Source: Cephalothrix spiralis
Lineage: Eukaryota; Nemertea; Palaeonemertea; Archinemertea; Cephalotrichidae
Direction of reading: 5' to 3'
Length of the DNA stretch: 14,420 nt
Assembly (NCBI GenBank): GCA_032353305.1
Contig: JAUCNG010060000.1
Coordinates: forward strand, 1 to 14,420
Shown here: positions 1 to 9,954 of the stretch, in pieces
Position numbering within the stretch: the first letter of the stretch is position 1
Layout of the letters: each line of letters opens with the position of its first letter
Notes under the pieces: model-generated
The model's database searches: none
What the model saw: the letters and a program-made list of their open reading frames with translations, nothing else
What the model was told of the DNA's origin: nothing
Translations under genes and position numbers: made by a program

Positions 1-60
1 GGTAGTGCCTTCGATTCTAGATCTAGAGGTCCCGAGTTCGAATCCAAGCAGCGCCAACAC
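1..60 (+). repeat. tRNA-like fragment, possible SINE piece
   Basis: Bases 36-45 read gttcgaatcc, which matches the core of the RNA polymerase III B box and the T-loop of tRNAs. The preceding ggtagtgcc resembles a D-loop and its 3' stem. The implied T-stem pairs poorly and the 5' part is cut by the window edge, so this is not a working tRNA as seen. A tRNA-derived SINE or tRNA pseudogene fragment is the likeliest reading. A chance B box cannot be excluded. Confidence 0.3.
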
Positions 61-284
61 GGTAGTGCTCCACACTGGGTAGACGAACGTCTCAACAAAG
101 GCTCAGGTGACGGTGTCGTAAATATGACGTTGATATTAGGCCTGTTTAACGGGCGGGATTTTTTGAAAGGTTTGTCCGTAAACCAAGCAATTAAAAAAAT
201 GTAAGTGTTTCCCGAAAACCTTAACATTCTGTAAACATTGTAGATTGTGTTAATACAAGGGGGTGTACATGGGGAGGGGGGGAG

Positions 285-735
285 GTGTCTTAACCCCGGA
301 CCGGAACCATTATTTTCGGAAAAACCGTGCCCGGAGGTCTGAAACCCGGACTCGGATGCATTATTTTGAAAAAACCGTGCCCGTAACTTTATCGCAAAAA
401 AACACAAGTTTAAAAACGATCGAATACGCACTAATTTCGTTCAAATTTCTGCTGAGCCTCTAATTATGCTGGTACTAACACCAAGATGGATGCCAAATGC
501 ATATAATGACCTTTCTCATGTGACCAAGAAAGCTTCCCGAAGCCCAATACCAGTTTGAAACCTCTGCCCGCAGTCCGTGCCCACTTTCTTGTTGTTTCCG
601 CGGCCAATGACCAGAAAAAAACGGAAAACCGTTGCCCGTACCCATAGAAATCAGTGCACCCGGAGCCCGTGCCGAAATCGAAATTTCATAAAAAAACGTG
701 CCCGGAGGTCTAAAACCCGGACCCGGAATCAATAT
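285..735. repeat. GC-richer degenerate tandem repeat, about 50-bp unit
   Basis: The motif accgtgcccg recurs at 324 and 374, and cccgga at 295 and 345, so two adjacent units have a 50-bp period. A 30-base block at 326-355 returns almost unchanged at 697-726 (cgtgcccggaggtct, then A-rich and cccgga). Between them lie more degenerate units around 568 and 627-680. The segment is clearly GC-richer than its surroundings. Open frames across it are probably by-products of the repeat. Family unknown. Confidence 0.55.
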
Positions 736-1699
736 ATTCTAAAAATTCATGACCCCCTGGTAATTGTCATCGAATTTGGATTTCAGAAATTTTTCAACAC
801 TAAGGCTACTGACGTATAGCCTAGCTATGACATTTTAAAAAGACGTCAGTATTACTGATTATTTATACCGATAGGCAATACAAGTAACGTTATCAATTGC
901 TTTAACGCGAAACCCGTCTATATTCTACTATATTTTCGTTTACTAAGAATATTTTGATACTTAATGTTAAAAAGTGTTCATTTTTTTTAATGAAAAACTT
1001 TATTCAGCATAACATTTCAGGTTGCCCTTGCCCCAGGGCTTGGGGTAAAGTATGGCTCGAGGCTCTAGAAGCTGTTACGAGAGTCTCCACCCACTTAAGT
1101 TAAATTTGACTAGAATTAAGTAAAAGGGGTGTGGACCTTCGTTTGGCTTAAACCTGCACATTAATGCTACTAAAAATGACTGATCCTTAAACTAATACAA
1201 AAAGTCTATCATCAAATTAATTTTCTAAATGGATTAAATAGATTGGCATTCACTGATTTAAATCCAGGGTATAGTCACTTTATTATCTAAGAGTTGAATA
1301 TCATTTCTGATACCTCTGAAAATATTTAAATCAGTATTCCTAAAAACCTTTGACAAGATGTTGAGATTCAAAATTAAGTAATTTACATAATTCATAATGT
1401 TGTTTTGTAGGCTTGTGTCGCTCAGCTTAATTTGTCAAATAGGATAATGAATGTGATCATTTCATTATGTAATCATAGTATATTAAATCATAGTATATTA
1501 ACATTGATTCTACAGACTTTGAGTAATGTAGATCAATATAAAGTATACCAACATGTATATTGATACGACATTTATAAACTGTCTAAATATGTGTGAAAAT
1601 TCACCGCAGGAGAGAGAGCACATTCTCATTCCCATGGTATTATATCATATTTCATAATCAGCAACTATGAATCTATGATACTATCAGGCCTCAAAGTTC

Positions 1700-1865
1700 T
1701 CGTTAAATTTTAGGATATTTCTAAAATATGAGACATTCCTCCTAAAATCTCCTAAAATATGACAATTTCCTGTAAAATCTCATAAAATCCTATTATTTCT
1801 CACAAAAATTGATGAAAATGGTTTAAAATGTGTCAAAAAATTTTCTCGCCTCGCTTCGCTTGGCT
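1700..1865. repeat. AT-rich block of degenerate short repeats ending in a cgcctcgcttcgcttgg motif
   Basis: Between about 1712 and 1800 variants of tcctaaaatctc recur several times (cctcctaaaatctcc, cctgtaaaatctcat and similar). The block ends with tttctcgcctcgcttcgcttgg near 1843-1863, a small GC-rich motif in otherwise AT-rich DNA. This looks like the end of an interspersed repeat, but no terminal repeats or open frame were found. Confidence 0.35.
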
Positions 1866-2113
1866 TAAGATTTTATCATTTTATGTTAATTTGTGCTCCA
1901 GACTGGGTTGCGTAAATGAAAAATCAAAGGAAATTGCGACAAATTGCCCCAGTTTAGTGTATGAGAACAACCCGAAGGGATATATTCGATGTACAGGATA
2001 AGCATCCGAGTAAGGGACCTAATTAAGGGACCTGAATTGGCTATATCCCTCAAGTTCAGTGCGAGTTCAGTGAACAAGAAGGTGATGTATGATTAAAGTC
2101 GTCTAACTATTAT

Positions 2114-2143
2114 CATAAATATATCAGTACTGATATATTTATG
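2114..2143. repeat. 30-bp perfect palindrome
   Basis: The 15 bases from 2114 (cataaatatatcagt) are followed directly by their exact reverse complement, giving an uninterrupted palindrome with no loop. It lies in the intron about 300 bases before the first visible exon. It could be a tiny foldback remnant, a cruciform site or a chance product of AT-rich sequence. Confidence 0.8.
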
Positions 2144-2440
2144 CTTTTATACATATTCTTGGGACACACATTATGGAGAATTATCTGCATAGCGATTCGC
2201 ATCCTTCAAGTTCCGGGGTTCGGGTTTGTGGTCGTGTCTCAAAACTATATGGTCTGGTCCGGCGTCCAAGTCCTTATATTTTATCAAAAAGTATTAAATC
2301 AACTTTGGCACTTGGAAGATCAATATTTGTGGTCCAGTGAAAGAATTTACAGTTACATATGGATGGTAATAATGAAAAAAAATACATTTTAGGTTATTTC
2401 TCATTCAAGATAACCTAATGTTTGTTTATCTTTTTTCCAG

Positions 2441-2604
2441 GCTATCATTTTTTGCCATTACCTATGGGTCGGCCCCTTACAATGCATTGCTGTAATGGCG
2501 ATATTATGGTATGAATTAGGGCCTTCCAGTTTAGCTGGGTTTGCTGTTTTAATGCTGTTAATACCATTACAAAGTTATATGGGAAAACTGTTTTCTAAAT
2601 TAAG
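2441..2604 (+). CDS. ABCC4-like: ABCC4-like transporter, constant exon encoding TM3-TM4 of TMD1
   Basis: This exon of 164 nt encodes 54 residues plus two bases of a split codon. It starts after ttttttccag at 2440 and ends before a consensus donor gtaagt at 2605. Read in frame from base 2441, it gives two hydrophobic helices: HYLWVGPLQCIAVMAILWYE and SSLAGFAVLMLLIPLQSYMG, ending in GKLFSKL. The GPLQ, LAGxAVL and PLQ..GKLFS motifs are those of TM3-TM4 in TMD1 of ABCC4-type MRP transporters, ATP-driven exporters of organic anions and cyclic nucleotides at the plasma membrane. Family assignment comes from recognising these motifs from memory, without a search. The 5' exons are outside the window. 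The split codon (ag plus g from 4002) is arginine, restoring the expected KLR. Confidence 0.9.
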
Positions 2605-4001
2605 GTAAGTTAACTTAAAAGACACTTCAGTATCAGTACTGGAGTCTCAGCTAGACCGGGCAACGAGCGCTTCCGCTGCCATCTTCAGTCTAGTCATCAT
2701 ATACTATGTTCTATGTACCGGACTTGAGCGGAGCCTTCCTTTCGGAGAGACATCCGCTACGTGTTTTAAACCTGGTCGAGCCACCCATGAACTAATATGA
2801 GTTGCCGAAGCGCCTACCACTATTATAGGAAAATAAAATAGATCAAATTTTTTTAAAAATAATTTGGATATTTTATTTTCCAATATAAATCACATATTAT
2901 CACATTTAAACTTATATACAGTGAATGATATACACAATAATTGCTAAAAGTAGTAAAATTTGAGCGGATCGACATTAAATTGGCCATTTCCAGAAGGACG
3001 GACGTTATATCCAGCCCTCAAGAAACCGCCACTTAAGTGTCTCCCAGCCAACATATTGGCTATCTAACTTTATATAGTATTTGCAGTATTGTTTTGCTCC
3101 CAGAGAGCTAGGCTCCTGGTCTTTTAGTTTACCTCTAAAAATATAAAGATTATAAGATGGTTAAGCCCGACTGCATTTTCTGAGCTATCATTAATATAAC
3201 CAAACAGTATGGTGGTGGCATCAAGTTTTGCCAGAGGAAAAGTATTAAGTATTGCTAGATGATCAAAGATGTTTAGCCAGACATTTTTCGAAAAATTTGA
3301 TTTATATGAAATGCGACCAGGCGACCGTAGCATGAGCAATGCGATTTTTGACGTAGAGTTGACGTCATATGTTTTGATTTCACACGGAATTTGGATGAGT
3401 TGTAAACTTTCGATTATTGCGCTTCTTTTAACATACTAATCTATCTGGACATATTCAATAAGATTTGATTTCTGAACTAGAATAGTCAGTAGTACTCAAT
3501 ACTACAAATTATGAATTTGTTCCTTAAATGTGCGGTGTTAGCATTTTGTAATTAACTCGGAAGCGGATTATTGCCGAAGTTGAAAGAAGTTCTGTATATA
3601 TTCAGGGTGAACACATGTCTGGAAAACCTGGAAATGTCATGGAATTCCAAAATTGGCCCAAATTGTCATGGAAATATCATGGAATTTTGATAAATAAATG
3701 ACGTCCGGGTAAAATCTTAGGTCGTGCTGGGTTATTTGGCAGTTGAAAATGATGTCGCGACTGACTGTTTTCCAGACTTTTTCAAGTTATCGCGACTGAT
3801 AATTTCTGGATATGTCAGATATGTCAGGGAAAAGTCATGGAAATGTCATGGAATTTTGTTTTCAGAAAGTTGTAGTCACCCTGAATTTAAAAGTATGCGA
3901 TTTTATTGAAATTTATTATGACGTGTTTGTTTAGGGGCATGTTTTAGGCTCAAAACTATTAAAATGTGCAAAATTTGATAGAAATCGACTAATAATTTCA
4001 G
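2605..4001 (+). other. Intron between the TM3-TM4 exon and the cytoplasmic-loop exon
   Basis: This phase-2 intron of 1397 nt runs from gtaagt at 2605 to atttcag at 4001. It contains a GC-richer segment at about 2640-2820 with weak internal inverted similarity (possible old repeat, unidentified) and a terminal-inverted-repeat element at 3600-3886. One TGACGTCA octamer is at 3360-3367. I see no extra exon. Confidence 0.8.
3600..3886. mobile_element. Short non-autonomous DNA element with CAGGGTGA ends (hAT-like)
   Basis: The left end attcagggtga (3600-3610) and the right end tcaccctgaat (3876-3886) are 11-bp perfect inverted repeats. The interior repeats catggaa-type phrases in the same orientation near both ends (aaatgtcatggaatt at about 3634 and 3841). 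CAGGGTG-like termini are typical of hAT superfamily elements. The expected 8-bp target duplication is not evident, so superfamily placement is tentative. There is no transposase frame; at 287 bp it is MITE-sized. Related fragments lie at 5660-5765 and 7192-7394. Confidence 0.6.
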
Positions 4002-4127
4002 GGCCAAAACAGCCGTACAGACTGATGAACGAGTGGGAATAATGAATGAGGTTATTTCCGGTATACGTGTGATAAAAATGTATTGCTGGGAAAAAACATT
4101 CGCAGATCTAGTCAGTAGAGTTCGAAA
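4002..4127 (+). CDS. ABCC4-like: ABCC4-like transporter, constant exon encoding the cytoplasmic loop after TM4
   Basis: This exon of 126 nt consists of one base closing the previous codon, 41 whole codons, and two bases (aa) that open the next codon. The acceptor is aataatttcag and the donor a perfect gtaagt at 4128. The peptide runs AKTAVQTDERVGIMNEVISG then IRVIKMYCWEKTF, a near-signature stretch of ABCC proteins: TDxR, MNEVIxGIRxIKMYxWE. In the family this is the cytoplasmic extension of TM4 with the coupling helix that contacts a nucleotide-binding domain. The exon is probably constitutive because it precedes the four alternative copies. All four start with g or a, completing aag or aaa (lysine either way), so the junction residue does not change with exon choice. 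Confidence 0.92.
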
Positions 4128-4718
4128 GTAAGTGTTTCTACTTAAATTTAATCAAACTCTTAATGAAAATACTAGGAACTAAATAGAAGGAATATAAATA
4201 TTTTTTGCGCTGAATTTGCGATTTTCAAAACAAATAAATAAAAATAGTTTGCAATATTTTTTCCATTTGTTTCAAAATTATCAATCTTTAAAAACTCCCC
4301 TTCTTTTAAATAAAAAAATGCATCACTATTCGACACTTAGTGCTTATCCAGAATGGTATTTTCTTAGATCCTTTTTTCCCCGTTCAGTCGCTCCTAAGAC
4401 TCCTGAGACCAAAACCCGAATGCGTTCGACGCATCTTCGGTGATTTCCGTCAAACTGCAGTCCTCCGAGGTGTTCTACTTTTTTGGATACCTGCCCTACT
4501 TCCTAAAATTAAAAAACAAAATTCCTACTTTTCGATTGATGTCCTTCATTTTTGTTAGTTGGAGAAAAATGTATTTTTCGGTCTTAATTTGACGCTGAAA
4601 TGCAAAATTGTCGGTGTCCAATTTTATGAAATTTAGATTTTTTCTTTTTCTTTGTTACGTCATTTTATATTCTGATATGGCGCCGAACATATTCCTTCTA
4701 TTACTTTCTAATTTACTT

Positions 4719-5198
4719 ACACGGTACTATATTCGGCGGAAAAAGGTGCTTTTTTGTTGACCAGTAAAACCCTTTGGTGGTGTCCCGGCATCATTTCCTG
4801 AAAATTTCAAAATCGCGGGTTGCCCAGTTTTCGAGAAATGCGCATGAGCGGTCGAGTTTAAGGGTTGCGCATGCGCAAATCGCAAAAAGACAGCGGATTA
4901 TATGTTGTAAAATCAGCCGTAACAGAGTTATTAACGAATCCATGTTAATGACGTCAAACCGATTTAATTCGTTAATAAATCTGTAACGACTGATTTTACG
5001 TCATATAATTCTATTTCGGACATATAGAAACAAGCCCTATTTTACCCGCTGTCATTTTGCGATTTGCGCATGCGCATTTCTCGAAAACTGCAACCCCAAT
5101 TTTCAGGAAAATGATGCCGGGACATCATGAATCAAAACCACAAAAGGGTTTAACTGGTCAACAAAGTAGCACTTTTACCGGCGAATATAGTACCGTGT
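4719..5198. mobile_element. Palindromic foldback MITE, family A copy 1 (480 bp)
   Basis: The ends acacggtactata (from 4719) and tatagtaccgtgt (to 5198) are inverted repeats. The inverted similarity continues through most of the element: each arm carries a ttgaccagtaaa-type motif, a catcat/ccgggac region, a ttctcgaaaa motif, and the palindrome TGCGCATGCGCA (4866-4877 and 5065-5076). The centre is also partly palindromic (ttattaacgaat versus attcgttaata). No transposase frame is seen. A second full copy is at 10506-11031, showing that this is a family. The target-site duplication is not clear. Confidence 0.85.
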
Positions 5199-5659
5199 TT
5201 ATATTGTAAACAATTATTAACTTGTTTTTTCCAAACAAAGATTACGTTTTCGGAATATATATTAGGTCCGAAACACAATTCCCTCCAGAAATATATATTT
5301 ATAAAGGATAAATATCAACAAATGCTTCGTAAACCCTGGTAAACCTATTGTTAAAATACATTTTACCTCTGACGTGCAGTTTATGTTTAGTTTTTAATAA
5401 CAGCATGCATGTACGAATTAGTGAATAATTTTATAGATCATTTGCGCCAACAAGCATGGGACCATAAAACGCTTGTTTTGTAACCGTAGCTATTGAATCG
5501 TCCTTTCAAAATTTCAAGATATTAGCAAAAAAATTACTAATTTTTAGAATATTACAATTTTACAATACTGAAATATCGATGTTTTTGTTATACAACATGC
5601 GACTTAAACATCGGACATCGCATGCATTTGTATATACAGTGGCATATTCAATAAAGCTT

Positions 5660-5765
5660 CGGTAAATGTCATGAAATTCCGAAATTGGCCAAAATATCTT
5701 GAAAAAAATAGAAAAAAATATTACGTATTGAAACTTTACTGGAAATGTCATGGATTTTTTTTTAC
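5660..5765. repeat. Fragment of the catggaa-type repeat
   Basis: The segment contains ggtaaatgtcatgaaattcc followed by gaaattggcc, closely resembling aatgtcatggaattcc plus aaattggccc in the element at 3600-3886. It ends with ggaaatgtcatgga before a run of T. The termini are missing, so it is a truncated relative of that element. Confidence 0.55.
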
Positions 5766-6469
5766 ATATTAATACTTCCATGTAAGTGCCTTATATCTTT
5801 GTGATTACTATGAGTATGAATATAAGTTTGGTATCATTAGAAAGGTAATTAATTCGAGTATATGCAAATTAAAAAATTTGGTCGAGGCGACTCGTGTTTT
5901 TGTCTCCCGCCACAATTCTGTGACCTATAATATTTTACATTGGCAGAATATTTCACTCCCGATAAATATGCTGTACTACAAAGACCAATTTAGCCATCAA
6001 ATCAAAATTATTTATAGCATACTAATATTTGTGATGATAATTGTTGATTATTTGCTTTTAAGTATCATATGATATTACTTTGTACTAGAACTCATAGAAC
6101 TGTTTGCCATACTAATGTTACAATCATTTGAATATCACAGGATCAGACTCATTTGACAGAATCAATAAAGAATCTAAATATATATAGAATGACCGGTCCT
6201 TTAAAGATAATTGGATATTCGTGTTATTATGGACTTAGCTTAAACCGGTTGAGCTTGCTACTCGGCTCCATTAATCACTTCACTTCGTATGACGTGCGTT
6301 TGTCACTCGGATGACTTCTCGTATAGACACAGTCGGTCCGCTTGCCAAGCCCCGTATGCCCCGCGCTTAATCTATATATATTTATAACCGATCAGAGTCG
6401 GGTTTACCCCCGAAGAAAGGGATAGTGTCCCACTCTCACGTTTCTAAACTCACCCATCCCTCCAATATC

Positions 6470-6666
6470 CGGTCAGTTGTTCAGAACCACTGTGGGGGAA
6501 CTCGGACAGTGTAAACATGGATTGCATACAATCACCGAACTAAAAATAATCCGTCTTAACACTGGTATCTGGTCCATGATTTACCCTGTCCTAAACAAAT
6601 GACTGTACCAATCCATGGTTTACACTGTCCGAGTTCCCCCACAGTGAGAACCAATGAACAGGACCG
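6470..6666. mobile_element. Foldback element with 28-bp perfect inverted arms
   Basis: Bases 6489-6516 (actgtgggggaactcgg and on) and 6618-6645 are exact reverse complements over 28 positions. The match extends imperfectly inward (catggattg against caatccatgg) and outward (cggtcagttgttca against tgaacaggaccg), giving about 197 bp in all. The loop of about 100 bases has no open frame. Probably a MITE of unknown superfamily. No clear target duplication was found. Confidence 0.75.
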
Positions 6667-7191
6667 AACCCCGTTCTTCAGGACTTTCGGGTTTTATAGC
6701 ATTTCGATGCCCTCAGCACTTGTTATAGATGATGCATTATCATAACGAGGTTATCGAGATGGTTTTATAGTTGCACCGAACAATGACCGTCCGTAAAAGC
6801 TATTCTAAAAATAACCTAGGTAGCAAAATCAAGTTTCTTTTTAAATTTTTTGCGTATATTTTCAAATCTATAAGCGCCTTAAACGTATGCCCTTTTGGAA
6901 AGCAGATAAGAAATAATTATACCAAAGCTTCCACGACGTTAATAACTGTCTTGAACATAGAAAGAACAAAATCGTTTTCTGTCATGCACAATTGAGTTTT
7001 AGACTTTGTGAATCGCAAAATAAACTTTGCTCTAAACTCAAAGGATTCCAAATTGATTGAAAATAATTTTTTTTAAATAATTTATATAGACACTTGGGAC
7101 AGTATATTTTGCGTAGTTTACCGACCCTGGGCAATAAGTTTTCCCTAGTTCCTGTTTATGGACCTTTGTTATTTTGGACTAAACACTAAGT

Positions 7192-7394
7192 ATTCAGTGA
7201 CCTGAAAACCTGGGAAAAAAATTTGGTTAACAAAGTTAGCCACTTTTAAAATTTAGCTGAAAATCAGGGAAAAGTCCAGGAAAATGATTCTTGTGAACAA
7301 ATTATTTGTCGCATATGATATCTTTAACATGCGAAAAACAGTGGCAAGGCGAAAGTCAGGGAATTTTGAAATCATGAAATAATTACCACCCTAA
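7192..7394. repeat. Diverged relative of the hAT-like repeat
   Basis: The segment starts attcagtgacctgaaaacc and ends accaccctaa. Inside are phrases such as aaaatcagggaaaagtcc and aaagtcagggaatttt. These resemble the terminal and internal phrases of the 3600-3886 element, but the ends no longer match well as inverted repeats. It is likely an old or related-subfamily copy. Confidence 0.45.
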
Positions 7395-7580
7395 CATATT
7401 AAAAGAAAAATTAAGAATTTATTTCAAAGCATTTAAAAAAAATAAAACTTAACAACTGAGCTAGAAAAACAATAAAACCTTAAAAATATGATTGGGTAAT
7501 CCGAGATACTCTGTACTTTGCATGAGACCTATCTTTAAATGACCAAAAATCTGTTTTCTGAATTTTTGTTTTAAATGCTA

Positions 7581-7620
7581 GGATTTATTTCAGGAATATG
7601 TAAATGATTCTTTATTTCAG
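7581..7620 (+). promoter_or_regulatory. Two in-series acceptor-like sites before array exon 1
   Basis: The phrase tttatttcagga occurs twice, with AGs ending at 7593 and 7620, 27 bases apart. Only the downstream AG gives a productive exon: use of the upstream one would add g, aat, atg and then an in-frame taa at 7601-7603. The upstream site is therefore a decoy or poison acceptor if used at all. Confidence 0.5.
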
Positions 7621-7870
7621 GACTGAAGTCAAGTTTGTCAGGACTTCTAATTTCTATACTGCCTTGAATATGGTCCCCTTTTCCTGCTTCCCCCGTTTAT
7701 TTTTATTCCTGATTGTTGTGGCTTATGTTTATTCTGGTAATACGGTTGTAGCTGACAAAGTTTTCTTTGCTATGGCTATGTACAACAGTATAAGGGACTC
7801 TGCTACCATTTTTATACCTTGGTGTGTCCAATTTCTGTCTCAGTGGACGGTCACATCAAAACGCGTACAG
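7621..7870 (+). CDS. ABCC4-like: ABCC4-like transporter, alternative exon copy 1 of 4 (TM5-TM6 of TMD1)
   Basis: This exon of 250 nt has one base closing a lysine codon, then 83 codons. The acceptor is ttctttatttcag; the donor is gtacaa at 7871, weaker than the gtaagt of the constant exons. The peptide begins TEVKFVRTSN and has a TM5 helix (FPRLFLFLIVVAYVYSG), a short outer loop, then TM6 (ADKVFFAMAMYNSIRD, then FIPWCVQFLSQ), ending TSKRVQ. In ABCC4 the corresponding hairpin lines the substrate cavity and the exon ends in the linker before NBD1. The family-type arginine (IRD) and the F-x-P motif of TM6 are present. It is about 60% identical to copy 3 by eye. A foldback element starts about 30 nt after the donor. 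Confidence in coding is high; the alternative-splicing role is inferred. Confidence 0.9.
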
Positions 7871-7893
7871 GTACAAACACGGTTTACTCACTA

Positions 7894-8449
7894 TGACAGT
7901 CTGTTGCAGTGAAACAACGAACTAACCCCCGTCGTGGGTAAGAGCCCTTTCGAATGAAAATCCCATCTCTGACTGTCAAGAGTTTGAATGATTACTTTAA
8001 CAAAACTCGATAATTTTTGATCATAATTTCCACGCTTAAGAAATTTTTCAGAAATATACGAAACATATATTATTTATTATAATTCTGTATAAAATCCTCC
8101 TTATAATGGTGTTTGAATCATTTTTCCAAGACAATTATAACAGAATTTAAAGTATATTTTAAAAATATCCATACAAAATCGGATCTGTTTCGAAATATGT
8201 TTATTTTTAAAATGTACTTTAAATCCTGTTCTAATTGTCATAAAAATGATTCGAACACCATTATAATAAGATTTTATACAGAATTATAAAATATATTTTA
8301 TTTTTCTGAACAATTTCTTATGCGTGGAAATTATGATCAAAAATTATCAAGTTCCATCAAACTCTTGACAGTCAGAGATGGAATTTTCATTTGAAAGGGC
8401 TCTTATTCACGACGGGGGTTAGTTCGTTGTTTCACTGCAACAAACATTA
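7894..8449. mobile_element. Long near-complete palindrome (foldback element) flanked by a 12-bp direct repeat
   Basis: The core runs from tgttgcagtgaaac (7902) to gtttcactgcaaca (ending 8442). Inverted similarity runs through nearly the whole 541 bp, so each arm is about 250 nt; the cccccgtcg/cgacggggg and ctgactgtcaagag/ctcttgacagtcag pairs can be read directly. The 12-mer gtttactcacta occurs on both sides (7882-7893 and 8450-8461), consistent with a target-site duplication of an element spanning 7894-8449. Very long terminal repeats with long duplications recall Mutator-like MITEs, but that placement is inference. There is no coding capacity. Confidence 0.8.
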
Positions 8450-8872
8450 GTTTACTCACTAGTGCATTTTTCAATGCTTTGCTTTATCCTAGATTTAGAA
8501 GTTATTCGGTGTTCGTTAGGCAGTATTAAATATGAACGCACTATGTTCATTGAATAACTCAATCAAGCTCGCATGTTTGCTCAGAAGTATGCCGTGTGTT
8601 CGAATAAAATGTACAACAGTGGGATGACGTCATATTTGAGACTTAATTATGGATATTTATATAATTGCAAAAATACCCTTAAAAGAGCATGGTCTTTAAG
8701 ACTGATTTGGAGCAGATCTGTTCATATCTAAGGGAGCTACGATGAATCTCCCGACAAACCTCTAGTTTCATTTTCCCCAGGTTTTAAATCGATTGGTGCA
8801 TTTCAATTTTTATCAATTATGATATCTATAATGAATAGTGAATTGAATAATCAACATGCATGAAGAAATCAA

Positions 8873-9077
8873 AAATCCCATTTTTAATCAACGGACTTTC
8901 TCGGATCATGGAATATAAGAATATATATTTTTTGTTCTTTTTTATTTTATTTTTTAATTATTTAAACGTTATTCGATTTTAAATAAATAACGTTTAAATA
9001 AAAAATGAAAAAGAACAAAAAATATATTTTCTTATATTCCATGATCCGAGAAAGTCCGTTGATTAATAATGGGATTT
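8873..9077. mobile_element. Foldback MITE with arms of about 70 bp
   Basis: The left arm begins aaatcccattttt and continues through caacggactttctcggatc and catggaatataag; the right arm contains cttatattccatg, gatccgagaaagtccgttg and ends aatgggattt. The centre is itself palindromic (ttaaacgtta against taacgtttaa). Total length is 205 bp, with no open frame and no clear target duplication. Confidence 0.8.
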
Positions 9078-9319
9078 ATGGCCTTCTGGTGAAATTGAAC
9101 TTTTTTGTCCTTTTCGGAAATAGATGAAGCTGACTTGTTATTGAACAGATTCCATCAAATTTCTTTTATTTAAAGACACCATGTTCTCTCCTGTGATTTA
9201 TACATTTTATTGGGACACACTGTATATCTGAAGAAGTACCCGAATGATCTACTATCTACATGTATTACACTCTCTCCTTGATCGAGACCTATTCGTGTAA
9301 TTCAGTCTATATACTTCAT

Positions 9320-9419
9320 GGGTCCCGTGCCATGAAAAGTCAAAAGCACTCGCTAATTTCAATATGACACGTGCCATATATAAATTATTCGTGCTGAAAT
9401 TTTTTTTATGGCACTTCCC
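9320..9419. repeat. Imperfect inverted repeat
   Basis: The phrase cccgtgccatgaaaa near the left end and ttttttatggcac near the right end are imperfect reverse complements. The match continues inward through agcactcgctaattt against aaattattcgtgct. Arms are about 35-40 nt with gaps. This may be a small degenerate foldback element. Confidence 0.4.
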
Positions 9420-9954
9420 GGCCATATAGTAATAACTGTGTATTCACTATTTTAACTACTCTGTCGAATTCTTTAGGTATTTATTCTTTTATTGAAAGGA
9501 AAGAATTGAAGGAAAATAATATTTTGGTGCCAAATAATGTCCAACACTGCTTGGTCCGAAGCTAACACCATACCTGAGTTACCGGACCCCATTTTCCCCC
9601 ACGACATCATTCGTAGGTTTTAATGTATTTCACTGATAATAAAAAATCCCTCTAGAAACAGAATGAAATAATGATCTGAAAAGGGTTTAAAATCGTAATT
9701 TTCTGTTCAACAGCTCGAACGCCATTCCAGTCGAATGACTTCAAGTGGGAATGATAACCACCGTGCGGATTGGTCGTTGATGCAATGCATAGGTCATTGG
9801 CCCTACTTTAGTTTGAAGCAGAATTGCTTATACATATATTAAACATGCATGTCTGCTTAGGATCTGATGATTAACATCGTGCAGAGCTGGCTAGGTTTTG
9901 AACGGACCCAACTAGAAACAAATATTACAAGTTAGACTTTTCGTTTTTTTCCAG

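Larger units (their letters stand above)
1..2440 (+). other. Intron (3' part) upstream of the first visible exon, with repeats
   Basis: No exon is supported here. The coding exon at 2441 begins with a complete codon after a pyrimidine-rich acceptor (ttttttccag). The preceding exon should encode the end of the TM2-TM3 region, ending in a motif like NDVxxFDQ in this family; I looked for it followed by GT and did not find it, so it probably lies upstream of the window. The stretch holds a tRNA-like fragment at the left edge, a GC-richer degenerate repeat with a 50-bp period, a weak inverted repeat near 1087-1134, an AT-rich block of degenerate repeats and a 30-bp perfect palindrome. The small open frames inside it have no recognisable domains. 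Confidence 0.6.
4128..7620 (+). other. Large intron preceding the alternative exon array
   Basis: This phase-2 intron of 3493 nt has donor gtaagt at 4128 and acceptor ttctttatttcag at 7620. It contains a large foldback element (4719-5198), a fragment of the catggaa-type repeat (5660-5765), a second foldback (6470-6666) and another repeat copy (7192-7394). A GC-richer segment of unknown identity lies at about 6235-6365. I see no exon in it. As the intron between the last constant exon and the array, it is where a docking element for exon choice would be expected. Confidence 0.8.
7871..9954 (+). other. Intron between array exons 1 and 2
   Basis: This intron of 2084 nt runs from donor gtacaa to acceptor cgtttttttccag. 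It contains a large foldback immediately after the donor (7894-8449), a second foldback (8873-9077), a weaker inverted repeat (9320-9419) and a TGACGTCA octamer at 8625-8632. The last part, before 9955, carries attacaagttagac, which recurs before array exon 3. No further exon copy was seen. Confidence 0.75.

Noticed and set aside
1-60. Functional tRNA gene
   Set aside because: The B-box is present, but the T-stem does not pair, the anticodon arm is unclear and the 5' part is missing.
263-819. Overlapping short open frames on both strands (263-463, 475-732, 577-819)
   Set aside because: They lie in the degenerate repeat at 285-735, and their Arg/Lys-rich peptides follow from the repeat unit. 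No domain or splice context supports them.
2141-2392. 83-codon plus-strand open frame just upstream of the first exon
   Set aside because: The peptide is Trp/Tyr/Ile-rich with no ABCC motif. It does not end at a usable donor in the phase needed for 2441, and it lacks the expected NDVxxFDQ-like end. Another frame gives a similar-length peptide that is equally uninformative.
5218-5225. taacttgt as a docking site complementary to acaagtta before copies 2 and 3
   Set aside because: Eight bases of complementarity are too short to support in 14 kb of AT-rich sequence. No matching element precedes copies 1 or 4.
8605-8632. Possible relic of a further exon copy (atgtacaacagt matches copy 1)
   Set aside because: Only 12 bases match. 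The sequence on either side has no similarity to the exon and no splice signals, so it is best explained by chance.
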